Shown piece after piece: positions 1 through 7,157 of a DNA stretch of 17,857 nucleotides. Below the pieces are notes generated by a model, which made no database searches, was not told the origin of the DNA, and saw only the letters and a list, made by a program, of their open reading frames with translations. Each line of letters starts with the position of its first letter. The stretch's first letter is position 1. The position numbers were made by a program, and so were the translations under genes. The stretch is from an uncultured Prevotella sp. (GTDB lineage Bacteria; Bacteroidota; Bacteroidia; Bacteroidales; Bacteroidaceae): the NCBI GenBank assembly GCA_934230115.1, contig CAKQEI010000052.1:1-17857 (forward strand), in the 5' to 3' direction.

Positions 1-108
1 CCTGCTCACGTAGAGATGATGGGCTTCCTCGGTATGGGTAACAACCCAATGGTAGGTGCTTCTGTAGCTATCGCCGTGGCTATCGACCTCGCTCTCAACA
101 AGAAGTAA
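1..108 (+). CDS. C-terminus of a GGGtGRT-family protein (partial)
   Basis: The first 35 codons stay open from base 1 and end in TAA at 106-108. The peptide begins PAHVEMMGFLGMGNNPMVGA and ends in an alanine/valine-rich helix followed by LNKK. From memory this matches the C-terminus of the GGGtGRT protein family, conserved soluble proteins of about 330 residues common in Bacteroidota and of unknown biochemical role. Only the last tenth would be present, so the family's defining glycine motif cannot be seen. The gene is followed 35 bp later by a good terminator, as expected for the end of a transcription unit. The reading frame and stop are certain; the family name rests on recognition of a short tail and could be wrong. 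Confidence 0.65.
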   Translation, partial: PAHVEMMGFLGMGNNPMVGASVAIAVAIDLALNKK

Positions 109-143
109 TCGTCCTCTTATAAGGATATTACATAAAATAAAAA

Positions 144-178
144 CTCCCATAGTCCGTAAGGATTATGGGAGCTTTTTG
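144..178. terminator. Bidirectional rho-independent terminator
   Basis: An 8-bp perfect stem, CTCCCATA at 144-151 and TATGGGAG at 164-171, encloses a 12-base loop. On the plus strand it is followed by CTTTTTGTTT. On the minus strand it is followed by TTTTTATTTTAT. It can end both the plus-strand gene stopping at 108 and the minus-strand Crp/Fnr gene stopping at 248. Confidence 0.85.
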
Positions 179-247
179 TTTATATAAGATCATTATGTCT
201 TTTCAAAAAAAATTATTGTTTCATCTTTTAGTTTATGGTGTTCAACA

Positions 248-847
248 TCAGTCGAGCAACGTTGAAGCACGTACACGCGAAAGAGTCTCAGGAGTCATCT
301 GCAGATAGCTTGCTATGTATACAAGCGGAGCTCGCAACACAACCTGTGGCATAAGCTTGCACAGACGCTTATAGCGGTCTTGTGCTGTCTCGAAGCGCAC
401 AAGATCGGCATGTACCTGCGACTGTATGAGGCTTTCCTCAAGAATCTTGCGGTATAAAATCTGTATGTTAACATTGTGCATAGCAACACGCTCAAGGTCG
501 GCCTTCGGCAACGCATAAGCCACAGTAGGCTCAAGAGCCTCAACCTGAAGCTTTGTTGGCTCCTCCTTGAATAGGCTTTCAATACACATCACGACAGTGT
601 GGTCCTGAGCCAAATGCTCAGTCACTTCTTTGCCGTGCTTGAAATAGAACTGGCGCATTAGTCCCTTGTCGATATACAGAAACTGCTTGCAAATATCGCC
701 TTCCTTAAGCACAATTTCACCTTTAGCATACTTAACAGGGACGAGAATGCTCTCCAGAACATCAAGCTCGTCATGCGTCATCGTACTATAACGTCTTGCC
801 AACTCACGCGCGATGTCGCGTGTGCTGGTACTGACAATCTCTTTCAT
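248..847 (-). CDS. Crp/Fnr-family transcriptional regulator
   Basis: The 199-residue protein has a predicted cyclic-nucleotide-binding-like beta-barrel at about residues 28-120 (VKYAKGEIVLKEGD then FLYIDKGLMRQFYF), a long dimerisation helix at about 122-150, and a C-terminal helix-turn-helix at about 173-193 with the typical ending YLQMTPETLSRVR. This is the short Crp/Fnr form common in Bacteroidota. I see no four-cysteine Fnr iron-sulfur pattern, and no clear cAMP-binding signature, so the ligand is unknown. The ATG at 845-847 has a purine-rich AAAGGATG upstream, which supports this start. The gene lies 119 bp downstream of lepA on the same strand. I found no clear promoter of its own in that gap, so it may be read from lepA. 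Family assignment is secure; target genes cannot be inferred. Confidence 0.9.
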   Translation of the reverse strand: MKEIVSTSTRDIARELARRYSTMTHDELDVLESILVPVKYAKGEIVLKEGDICKQFLYIDKGLMRQFYFKHGKEVTEHLAQDHTVVMCIESLFKEEPTKLQVEALEPTVAYALPKADLERVAMHNVNIQILYRKILEESLIQSQVHADLVRFETAQDRYKRLCKLMPQVVLRAPLVYIASYLQMTPETLSRVRASTLLD

Positions 848-966
848 AGTTTTTACATCCTTTCCTTTTTACGCTTTCTCTAAATCTTTAGTAATATATG
901 TTGTAAGGATGTAGCCCTTGTTGCCAAGGACCACATCAGTTCTATTTGTTAAAATATCCTTCTACA

Positions 967-2748
967 TCAGTCAAGCTTAAGCACTGCGAGGAATGCCTTT
1001 TGCGGCACCTCCACATTGCCAATCTGCTTCATGCGCTTCTTGCCCTTCTTCTGCTTTTCAAGCAACTTACGCTTACGGCTAACGTCACCTCCATAACACT
1101 TTGCAGTAACATCCTTGCGCACACACTTGATAGTCTCACGAGCCACAATCTTTGCTCCTATAGCAGCCTGTATGGCAATGTCAAACTGCTGACGCGGAAT
1201 CAGATCCTTAAGCTTCTCACACATCTTGCGACCCATGCTCACTGCATTATCCTGATGAGTAAGAGCCGAAAGTGCGTCTACCGGCTCTCCATTGAGAAGA
1301 ATATCAAGCTTGGCAAGACGCGACGGACGGAATCCATCGATGTGATAATCGAACGAAGCGTATCCCTTACTTATTGATTTCAGCTTGTCGTAGAAATCTA
1401 TCACTATCTCACCCAAAGGCAGCATAAAATGCAACTCCACACGATTGCCGCTCACATACTCCTGCTTAATCAGCTCACCACGCTTATCAAGACAAAGCGT
1501 CATGATAGGACCAATGAAGTTGGTTGTGGTGATGATAGTGGCGCGTATGTACGGCTCCTCGATATGGTCGATGAGAGTCTGCTCTGGCAACCCCGACGGA
1601 TTGTGCACTTCCTTGACATTGCCTTGCTTGTCGTATACCATGTACGACACGTTAGGCACAGTTGTGATAACGTCCATATTGAACTCACGGTCCAAGCGTT
1701 CCTGCACAATCTCCATGTGCAAAAGACCAAGGAAACCGCAACGGAAACCAAAGCCAAGAGCAACGGAAGACTCTGGCGAGAACGTAAGTGAAGCATCATT
1801 AAGCTGAAGTTTCTCAAGCGAGGCACGCAAGTTCTCGTACTCACTCGGGTCTATAGGATAGACACCGGCAAACACCATAGGCTTTACCTCCTGAAATCCA
1901 GATATGGCTTTCTCGCACGGACTGTTAACATGTGTGATAGTATCACCCACCTTCACCTCAGTAGCATCTTTGATACCCGAGATGATGTAGCCTACCTCTC
2001 CTGTCTTAAGCACCTGACGTGGCACCATATCCATCTTTAGTACACCCACTTCATCGGCAATATACTCCATGCCAGTATTGAAGAACTTTACCTTATCGCC
2101 CTTGCGTATCTCACCATTCTCTATCTTAAAATAGGCAATGATACCACGGAAAGAGTTGAACACAGAGTCGAAGATAAGAGCCTGAAGCGGAGCTTTTGAG
2201 TCGCCAGTAGGATGTGGCACACGCTCCACTATAGCCTGAAGCACATCGTCAATACCCTCACCAGTCTTGCCCGAGGCACGCAGAATGTCCTCACGCTTGC
2301 AGCCTATGAGTTCCACAATCTCGTCTTCCACCTCATCGGGCATTGCGCTCGGCATGTCTATCTTGTTGAGTACGGGAATAATCTCCAAGTCGTGCTCTAT
2401 AGCCATATAGAGATTGGAGATGGTCTGAGCCTGCACTCCCTGTGTGGCGTCTACTACAAGCAGCGCACCTTCACATGCGGCAATGCTTCGCGACACCTCG
2501 TAGGAGAAGTCTACGTGTCCCGGAGTATCAATAAGATTCAGAATATATGTTTGGCCATTATGCTTGTATTCCATCTGTATGGCATGGCTCTTGATAGTAA
2601 TACCACGCTCACGCTCCAGATCCATGTTGTCAAGCATCTGGCCCTCAGTTATCTTGATTGTTTGTGTACGCTCCAGCAATCGGTCGGCAAGTGTTGATTT
2701 GCCGTGGTCGATGTGGGCAATAATGCAGAAATTCCTTATATTGTCCAT
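967..2748 (-). CDS. lepA: Elongation factor 4 (LepA), ribosomal back-translocase GTPase
   Basis: This 593-residue translational GTPase has the usual LepA length and order. The P-loop AHIDHGKST is at residues 11-19, the switch I segment ERERGITI at 45-52, DTPGH at 74-78 and NKID at 128-131. Domain II, EF-G-like domains III and V, and the LepA-specific C-terminal domain follow, the last ending with the basic [20 protein letters not shown] stretch. Family knowledge: LepA binds the ribosome in the cytoplasm or at the membrane, can promote reverse translocation, and affects initiation and fidelity under stress. The ATG at 2746-2748 begins the standard [13 protein letters not shown]-terminus. Transcription probably starts at the divergent promoter region around 2770-2800, shared with the lipoprotein gene on the other strand. 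Nothing in the protein looks damaged. Confidence 0.98.
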   Translation of the reverse strand: MDNIRNFCIIAHIDHGKSTLADRLLERTQTIKITEGQMLDNMDLERERGITIKSHAIQMEYKHNGQTYILNLIDTPGHVDFSYEVSRSIAACEGALLVVDATQGVQAQTISNLYMAIEHDLEIIPVLNKIDMPSAMPDEVEDEIVELIGCKREDILRASGKTGEGIDDVLQAIVERVPHPTGDSKAPLQALIFDSVFNSFRGIIAYFKIENGEIRKGDKVKFFNTGMEYIADEVGVLKMDMVPRQVLKTGEVGYIISGIKDATEVKVGDTITHVNSPCEKAISGFQEVKPMVFAGVYPIDPSEYENLRASLEKLQLNDASLTFSPESSVALGFGFRCGFLGLLHMEIVQERLDREFNMDVITTVPNVSYMVYDKQGNVKEVHNPSGLPEQTLIDHIEEPYIRATIITTTNFIGPIMTLCLDKRGELIKQEYVSGNRVELHFMLPLGEIVIDFYDKLKSISKGYASFDYHIDGFRPSRLAKLDILLNGEPVDALSALTHQDNAVSMGRKMCEKLKDLIPRQQFDIAIQAAIGAKIVARETIKCVRKDVTAKCYGGDVSRKRKLLEKQKKGKKRMKQIGNVEVPQKAFLAVLKLD

Positions 2749-2768
2749 TGATATATATCAGTTTTATG

Positions 2769-2810
2769 TGCAAAGTTACTTGTTTTTTCCGACAAATAGG
2801 TAACTTTGCA
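2769..2810. promoter_or_regulatory. Divergent promoter region built on an 11-bp inverted repeat
   Basis: TGCAAAGTTAC at 2769-2779 and GTAACTTTGCA at 2800-2810 are perfect inverted repeats with 20 bases between them. Each arm contains TAACTTTG, a match to the Bacteroidota -7 element TAnnTTTG, pointing outward. For the plus strand, TTG at 2780-2782 lies 18 bases before TAACTTTG at 2801-2808, a good -33/-7 pair. For the minus strand, TTTG (2793-2796 complement) is only 14 bases from the -7 element, which is short. The region would serve lepA leftwards and the lipoprotein gene rightwards. Confidence 0.7.
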
Positions 2811-2840
2811 GAAGAATTGTACTTCTATTTTTTATAAAAG

Positions 2841-3242
2841 ATGAAAAAAATCATATTTGGCTTTATTGCCTGTTCGGTACTGCTATGCAGTTGCCACGAA
2901 AGTTTGGAAAAACGTGCCCAGCGCGAGGCACGTGAATATACCGAGAAATACTGCCCAACTCCTGAGCAGAACTATACACGCACAGACAGTGTAGTGTTCG
3001 ACATCAACACCAAGACCTACCACTATTACTGTTCTGTGACTGGCATTCTCGACGATAAGAAAATCTTCGACAACAATCGTCAGAAGCTTACAGAAGCTCT
3101 TCTTGCCACAGTCAAGGAGAACACATCTTTCCGTTCGTACAAAAAGGAGGGCTTCGCTTTCCAGTGGACTCTGCGCTCCGACAAGAATAAGAATGTTGTA
3201 TACTTCGACAAAAGATACACGCCAAAGGATTACAACAAATAG
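2841..3242 (+). CDS. Small predicted lipoprotein of unknown function
   Basis: The 133-residue protein opens with a lipoprotein signal: MKK, a hydrophobic core, and a lipobox-like LLCSC at residues 14-18, so lipidation of Cys18 is likely. The mature part starts with a charged helix (EKRAQREAREYTEKYC), then alternating polar and aromatic segments that look like a compact beta-rich fold (DSVVFDINTKTYHYY, FAFQWTLRSDK, VVYFDKRY). I recognise no enzyme motif and give no function. It probably sits on the periplasmic face of the inner or outer membrane. The ATG at 2841 follows a TAACTTTG promoter element by about 30 bases, and a hairpin terminator follows the stop codon, so it appears to be a single-gene unit divergent from lepA. 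Confidence 0.8.
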   Translation: MKKIIFGFIACSVLLCSCHESLEKRAQREAREYTEKYCPTPEQNYTRTDSVVFDINTKTYHYYCSVTGILDDKKIFDNNRQKLTEALLATVKENTSFRSYKKEGFAFQWTLRSDKNKNVVYFDKRYTPKDYNK

Positions 3243-3264
3243 GCCACACTGTCTACAAAACGAC

Positions 3265-3300
3265 AAGGGCTGGATTCCACTTAATTGGAGTCCAGCCCTT
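3265..3300. terminator. Hairpin terminator between convergent genes
   Basis: AAGGGCTGGA at 3265-3274 pairs perfectly with TCCAGCCCTT at 3291-3300. The stem extends inward through one G-U pair and TCCA/TGGA, giving about 15 bp with a loop of roughly 6 bases. It lies between the lipoprotein gene (stop at 3242) and the convergent nagA-like gene (stop at 3326). The U-tracts are modest on both sides, so termination is likely but not textbook. Confidence 0.75.
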
Positions 3301-3325
3301 ATATTTAATAAGGTGTACGCTATTA

Positions 3326-4483
3326 TTACAATTCGTTGGTCACCTCATGACCCATTTGCATTACGTATGTCAGGTTGATGTCATCGTTGAACATCATTAT
3401 GTCGGCATCCTTGCCCTCCTCTATAGAACCCTTGCGATCGTATATGCCCATAATCTTGGCAGGAGTCTCGCTCGCCATGCGGAACACATCAATCATAGGA
3501 ATCTCTGCTTTCTGGATACAAGTACGGATGAGTGTGTCCATAGTTGCAATAGAACCTGCAAGAGCAGAGTGGTCGGCAAGCTTGCATACTCCATCCTCAA
3601 GTATAACGCTTGGCTCAGAAGACACATTGCCTTCGCTTGCAGCATAAGCCAACGAGTCGGTGATAAGAGCTGTCTTCTCTACGCCCTTTATCTGATATAC
3701 CACCTGAAGCATCACAGGCGGCACATGAATGCCATCAGCAATCACCTCAACAGTCATGTCCTGAAGAGCATACACACTCTCTACTGTGCCAGGCACCTTG
3801 AACTCATGCTCCTTGTAGACCACTGGCATTGCATTGTAGAAGTGAGCAGCGTGCGACAGACCAGCATCATGAGCAGCCACTACATCCTCATAGGTAGCAC
3901 GGGTGCAGGTGAGTGCAGTAAGCACACCATGCTTGCGGCAAGCGGTAATAAACTCCACGGAACCCTGAAGTTCTGGAGCCTCGTCCCAACGCTTTATACA
4001 TGAATACTTATCAAGCAAAGGTTCATATTCCTCAGCCAATGGAGCCTTTATCAGCACAGGATTCTGTGCGCCAGCCTGCTTAGGATTGATATAAGAACCC
4101 TCGATGTGGAGTCCGAGCACTGGACTATCCTTCTCAGCCATAAGTTTCTCGCAAGCCTGACAGGCAGCCTCTATTGTAGGTATGGTAGACGATGAGAGAG
4201 TAGGATAGATGGTAGTTGTACCATGCTTCATGTGTGCATTCACAGCAGCACGAAAAGCATCCTCGCTACCTTCTATAAAGTCACGACCGCCACCACCATG
4301 AGTATGCATGTCTATACCGCCAGGAACTACATAGCATCCCTTTGCGTCGATGATTTCTGCGTCAACAATATGGAGGTCGATATTTGATACGGCTTTTATT
4401 TTATTGTCTTCGATGATTACAGAGCCGCCCTCAAGCCAACCGTTAGGGGTGAGAATGCGACCATTGACTATTTGCTTTAACAT
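3326..4483 (-). CDS. NagA-like amidohydrolase, probably altered or inactive paralog
   Basis: This 385-residue protein aligns without gaps to the neighbouring upstream nagA copy, with about 81% identity by my hand count (roughly 73 differences). It keeps the amidohydrolase frame: HTH at residues 60-62, LHIEG with Glu128, His214 in HFYNAM, DGIH with His253, and Asp276 in ITDS. Two conserved motifs differ. The canonical GH(S/T) motif, whose histidine binds the active-site metal in N-acetylglucosamine-6-phosphate deacetylases, reads TCT here: residue 193 is Cys, codon TGC at 3905-3907. LEGP has become LEGS. The upstream copy has GHT and LEGP at the same positions. The frame is fully intact, so this is not an ordinary decayed gene. 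Possible roles are changed metal or substrate use, a regulatory partner, or a weak enzyme. It starts 12 bp after the stop of the upstream copy, so the two are surely co-transcribed. Confidence 0.88.
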   Translation of the reverse strand: MLKQIVNGRILTPNGWLEGGSVIIEDNKIKAVSNIDLHIVDAEIIDAKGCYVVPGGIDMHTHGGGGRDFIEGSEDAFRAAVNAHMKHGTTTIYPTLSSSTIPTIEAACQACEKLMAEKDSPVLGLHIEGSYINPKQAGAQNPVLIKAPLAEEYEPLLDKYSCIKRWDEAPELQGSVEFITACRKHGVLTALTCTRATYEDVVAAHDAGLSHAAHFYNAMPVVYKEHEFKVPGTVESVYALQDMTVEVIADGIHVPPVMLQVVYQIKGVEKTALITDSLAYAASEGNVSSEPSVILEDGVCKLADHSALAGSIATMDTLIRTCIQKAEIPMIDVFRMASETPAKIMGIYDRKGSIEEGKDADIMMFNDDINLTYVMQMGHEVTNEL

Positions 4484-4495
4484 AACTATATGTGT

Positions 4496-5653
4496 TTAGA
4501 GTTCGTTGGTTACTTCATTACCCATCTGCATCACGTATGTGAGCTTGAGATCCTTGTCGAACATCATGATGTCGGCATCCTTGCCATCCTCAAGCGATCC
4601 CTTGCGGTCGAACACACCCATAATCTTTGCAGGAGTCTCACTTGCCATGCGGCAAGCGTCGGCCATAGGAATGTTTGCCATCTGAACGCATGTGCGGATA
4701 AGACGGTCCATTGTAGCAATAGAGCCTGCAAGAGCTGAATGGTCGGCAAGTTTGCACACTCCATCCTCAAGGATAACACGTGGGTCGAAAGCCACACCCT
4801 CGTCGCTTGCTGCACAAGCCAAAGAGTCGGTGATGAGGGCTGTCTTCTCTACGCCCTTTATCTGATAAACAATGCGAAGCATTACCGGTGGCACGTGGAT
4901 GCCGTCGGCGATAACCTCTACAGTCATGTCGGGAAGGGCATAAACACTCTCTACAGTGCCTGGCACCTTGAACTCATGCTCCTTGTAGACCACAGGCATG
5001 GCATTATAGAAGTGTGTGGCATGCATCATGCCTGCCTTATGACCAGCAACCACATCTTTATATGTGGCGCGTGTATGACCTATTGAGGCCAAGACACCAT
5101 GCTTGCGACATGCCTCGATAAATTCAATAGAACCAGGAAGCTCAGGAGCCTCGTCCCAACGCTTGATACAAGAATACTTATCAAGCAAAGGCTCGTATTC
5201 CTCTGCCACAGGAGCCTTGATCCATTCAGGTATCTGTGCGCCCGCCTGCTTAGGATTGAAGTAAGGACCTTCAAGGTGAAGTCCAAGAACAGGGCTATTC
5301 TCCTCAGCCATGAGTTTCTCGCATGTTTCACACGCAGCCTCAATCATAGGCACAGTCGAAGAAGAAAGTGTCGGGAAGATTGATGTGGTGCCATGCTTCA
5401 TATGAGCCTTGATGGCCACACGGAAAGCTTCTTCAGTACCTTCCATGAAGTCGCGACCGCCACCACCATGCACGTGCAACTCTACACCACCAGGAACCAC
5501 ATAGCATCCCTTGGCATCGATGATTTCAGCTTCAACGATGTGAAGATCACTGTTCGACACGGCTTTTATTTTATTGCCGTCGATAATTACAGAGCCGCCT
5601 TCAAGCCAGCCTTCTGGAGTCAGAACGCGACCGTTGATTATTTGCTTTAGCAT
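4496..5653 (-). CDS. nagA: N-acetylglucosamine-6-phosphate deacetylase
   Basis: The 385-residue cytoplasmic amidohydrolase carries the complete NagA motif set: HVH at residues 60-62, LHLEGP with the metal ligand Glu128, GHT with His193, THFYNAM with His214, ADGIH with His253, and catalytic Asp276 in ITDS. Family knowledge: it deacetylates GlcNAc-6-phosphate to glucosamine-6-phosphate, feeding amino-sugar catabolism and cell-wall recycling. I place the start at the ATG at 5651-5653 (MLKQ). This matches the start of the tandem copy downstream, and the upstream extension would need a TTG codon at 5681-5683. A TACCTTTG promoter element lies about 95 bases upstream. No nagB or sugar transporter is visible next to it in the window. 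Function is assigned with high confidence by motif content. Confidence 0.93.
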   Translation of the reverse strand: MLKQIINGRVLTPEGWLEGGSVIIDGNKIKAVSNSDLHIVEAEIIDAKGCYVVPGGVELHVHGGGGRDFMEGTEEAFRVAIKAHMKHGTTSIFPTLSSSTVPMIEAACETCEKLMAEENSPVLGLHLEGPYFNPKQAGAQIPEWIKAPVAEEYEPLLDKYSCIKRWDEAPELPGSIEFIEACRKHGVLASIGHTRATYKDVVAGHKAGMMHATHFYNAMPVVYKEHEFKVPGTVESVYALPDMTVEVIADGIHVPPVMLRIVYQIKGVEKTALITDSLACAASDEGVAFDPRVILEDGVCKLADHSALAGSIATMDRLIRTCVQMANIPMADACRMASETPAKIMGVFDRKGSLEDGKDADIMMFDKDLKLTYVMQMGNEVTNEL

Positions 5654-5746
5654 AATTGAATGATTAGTTATAGAACTTGTCAAGCTGCAGAATATTTTTA
5701 ATAGATATGTGCAAGACTTTTTAGTTCATTAGTAGATTTTCGTAAG

Positions 5747-5754
5747 CAAAGGTA
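5747..5754 (-). promoter_or_regulatory. Probable -7 element of the nagA pair promoter
   Basis: Read on the minus strand, this is TACCTTTG, an exact match to the Bacteroidota TAnnTTTG element, about 95 bases before the nagA ATG. The best upstream TTTG (5779-5782) is 24 bases away, longer than the usual spacing of about 19-21, so the -33 part is uncertain. Confidence 0.55.
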
Positions 5755-5832
5755 CATATATTTTTCTAACTATTAATACAAAACAAAAAAAATGATTACT
5801 AAAACAAATAAAAATTTCAATTACGACAAAAT

Positions 5833-5877
5833 ATCCAAGACGATTGGGATTAATTATGAATAACCTTGGATTTTTTT
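5833..5877 (+). terminator. Terminator-like hairpin with no visible plus-strand gene
   Basis: ATCCAAG at 5833-5839 pairs with CTTGGAT at 5865-5871 around a 25-base loop, followed by a run of seven T residues (5871-5877) on the plus strand. No plus-strand gene precedes it; the upstream DNA is the nagA promoter region. It could end an unseen small RNA or be chance in AT-rich DNA. Confidence 0.35.
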
Positions 5878-5892
5878 AGAACTATTTCTAAA

Positions 5893-5947
5893 TGATAAAA
5901 TCGGAGTAATGCAAGCAAAAAACATTATTTTGCCACATCAACTCCGA
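5893..5947 (-). terminator. Rho-independent terminator of the TSCPD-domain gene
   Basis: The outer stem is TCGGAGT at 5901-5907 with ACTCCGA at 5941-5947. Inside it, GCAAAA at 5915-5920 pairs with TTTTGC at 5928-5933 around a 7-base loop. On the minus strand the outer stem is followed by TTTTATCATTT. It lies 45 bases after the stop of the TSCPD gene. With the promoter and hairpin listed above, this accounts for most of the gene-free stretch 5654-5992. Confidence 0.65.
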
Positions 5948-5992
5948 CTAAATTCTATCTATATAAATAATGTATATCAACTCAGATTGATG

Positions 5993-6244
5993 TTAATACC
6001 CCATCTGTCCTAAGGCCTCAGCCAGCTGGTCGGGACAGCTTGTAGGCTTGCCTCCACAAGTAATGCCCTTGAGAGTCTGCTTTACGTCAGTTGCCTTCTT
6101 GCCTATGCACAGTGCACAGATGCCTTTAAGGTTGCCGTTACATCCACCCATGAACGAGAGATTGCGGATAATGCCTTCAGCATCAACATCTATAGTGATA
6201 AGGCGGCTGCATGTGCCGTTTGTGGTATATTCCAAATGATTCAT
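5993..6244 (-). CDS. TSCPD-domain protein (TIGR03905-like)
   Basis: This small protein (83 residues from the ATG at 6242-6244; 85 if the in-frame GTG at 6250 is used) matches the stand-alone TSCPD domain. It has an early GTCSR, FMGGCNGNLKGI in the middle, a C..C pair in ICALCIG, and the signature ITCGGKPTSCPDQLAEAL near the end. The conserved cysteines suggest metal binding. TSCPD domains also occur at the C-terminus of some vitamin-B12-dependent ribonucleotide reductases, which led to suggestions of a nucleotide-metabolism role, but the stand-alone protein has no proven function. It lies downstream of yebC on the same strand. The terminator of yebC ends right at its start, leaving little room for a separate promoter. 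Confidence 0.88.
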   Translation of the reverse strand: MNHLEYTTNGTCSRLITIDVDAEGIIRNLSFMGGCNGNLKGICALCIGKKATDVKQTLKGITCGGKPTSCPDQLAEALGQMGY

Positions 6245-6250
6245 AAACAC

Positions 6251-6315
6251 ATAAAATAAAAAAGCCCCATCCCCTCGACACTCCCTTTATGGGGAGAGAC
6301 AAGAGGATGGGGCTT
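6251..6315 (-). terminator. Strong terminator after yebC, abutting the TSCPD start
   Basis: AAGCCCCATCC at 6262-6272 pairs perfectly with GGATGGGGCTT at 6305-6315, and an inner CTCCC/GGGAG stem (6281-6285 with 6292-6296) forms a second hairpin. On the minus strand the outer stem runs into TTTTTTATTTTAT at about 6263-6251. The U-tract ends only a few bases before the ATG of the TSCPD gene. Confidence 0.85.
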
Positions 6316-6331
6316 AAGTCTTAACTATTTC

Positions 6332-7069
6332 TTACTCGCCCTCTTCAGGCTTCATGTTAGTATAAACATTCTGCACATCGTCGAAGTCCTCAAGACGCTC
6401 AACCATCTTGTCGATAGTAGCGCGCTGCTCTGCGTCAACGTCCTTAAGGTCGTTAGGCACATAAGTGAACTCACCACCGATATCCTCGAAGCCCTGGTCC
6501 TCAAGGAACTTCTGAATCTGAGCGTAGGCCTTAACGTCATCACCATAGATAGTGATTGTGCCCTCTTCCTCGTCCTCATCAAACTCGTCCTCTACGTTGA
6601 AGTCGATAAGCTCAAGGATAAGCTCTTCCATGTCGATACCGTCCTTCTTCTTGAATGTGAACACACACTTGTGGTCGAAGAGGTAAGACAAAGAACCTGT
6701 TGTGCCGAGAGTTCCGTTGAACTTGTTGAACACCGAGCGAACGTCACCTACGGTACGTGTGGTGTTGTCGGTCAATGTGTCAACAAAGATAGCGATGCCG
6801 TGAGGGCCATATCCCTCGTAGGTTACTTCCTTGTACTCGCTCTGGTCCTTGCCCATAGCGTTCTTGATAGCACGCTCGATGTTGTCCTTCGGCATGTTCT
6901 CACGCTTACAAGTAGCGATGATAGAACGGAGCGACGGGTTGTTCTCTGGTTCCGGACCGCCAGCCTTTACGGCGATGGCAATCTGCTTGCCCAGACGGGT
7001 GAATGTCTTAGCCATGTGGCCCCAACGCTTCAGCTTTGTAGCTTTACGGTATTCAAATGCTCTTCCCAT
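6332..7069 (-). CDS. yebC: YebC/PmpR-family protein
   Basis: The 245-residue protein has the full YebC/PmpR (DUF28) architecture: a basic N-terminus beginning MGRAFEYRKATKLKRWGHMAKTF, then GGPEPENNPSLR, then the highly conserved RENMPKDNIERAIKNA, then YEGYGPHGIAIFVD and TDNTTRT..DVR. An acidic stretch follows at about residues 180-190. Members were first described as DNA-binding transcriptional regulators; more recent work ties some YebC proteins to relief of ribosome stalling at proline-rich sites. Both roles are cytoplasmic, and the sequence does not decide between them. It lies 88 bp downstream of pheT on the same strand, with no clear promoter in the gap, so pheT-yebC co-transcription is likely. 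A strong terminator follows. Confidence 0.96.
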   Translation of the reverse strand: MGRAFEYRKATKLKRWGHMAKTFTRLGKQIAIAVKAGGPEPENNPSLRSIIATCKRENMPKDNIERAIKNAMGKDQSEYKEVTYEGYGPHGIAIFVDTLTDNTTRTVGDVRSVFNKFNGTLGTTGSLSYLFDHKCVFTFKKKDGIDMEELILELIDFNVEDEFDEDEEEGTITIYGDDVKAYAQIQKFLEDQGFEDIGGEFTYVPNDLKDVDAEQRATIDKMVERLEDFDDVQNVYTNMKPEEGE

Positions 7070-7157
7070 TTTATTATTTTTTATTTATTATTTATTGTAT
7101 TCTCTACTTATCTAATTTAACAATTAACATTTAGCACTTAACATTAAATATCATTGT

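Noticed and set aside
241..981. Similar CATCAGTC.AGC sequence at the ends of both the Crp/Fnr gene (about 247) and lepA (about 965)
   Set aside because: Both are stop-codon contexts coding for a similar Leu-Asp ending; a match this short is most likely chance.
946..2697. Several plus-strand and alternative-frame open frames over lepA
   Set aside because: They lie entirely inside the clear lepA gene on the other strand, have no family motif, and no promoter or ribosome site.
7085..7150. AT-rich repeated TTAACA/TTAGCA-like words between yebC and pheT
   Set aside because: Low-complexity sequence typical of Bacteroidota intergenic DNA; units are irregular and no clear hairpin or promoter is formed.
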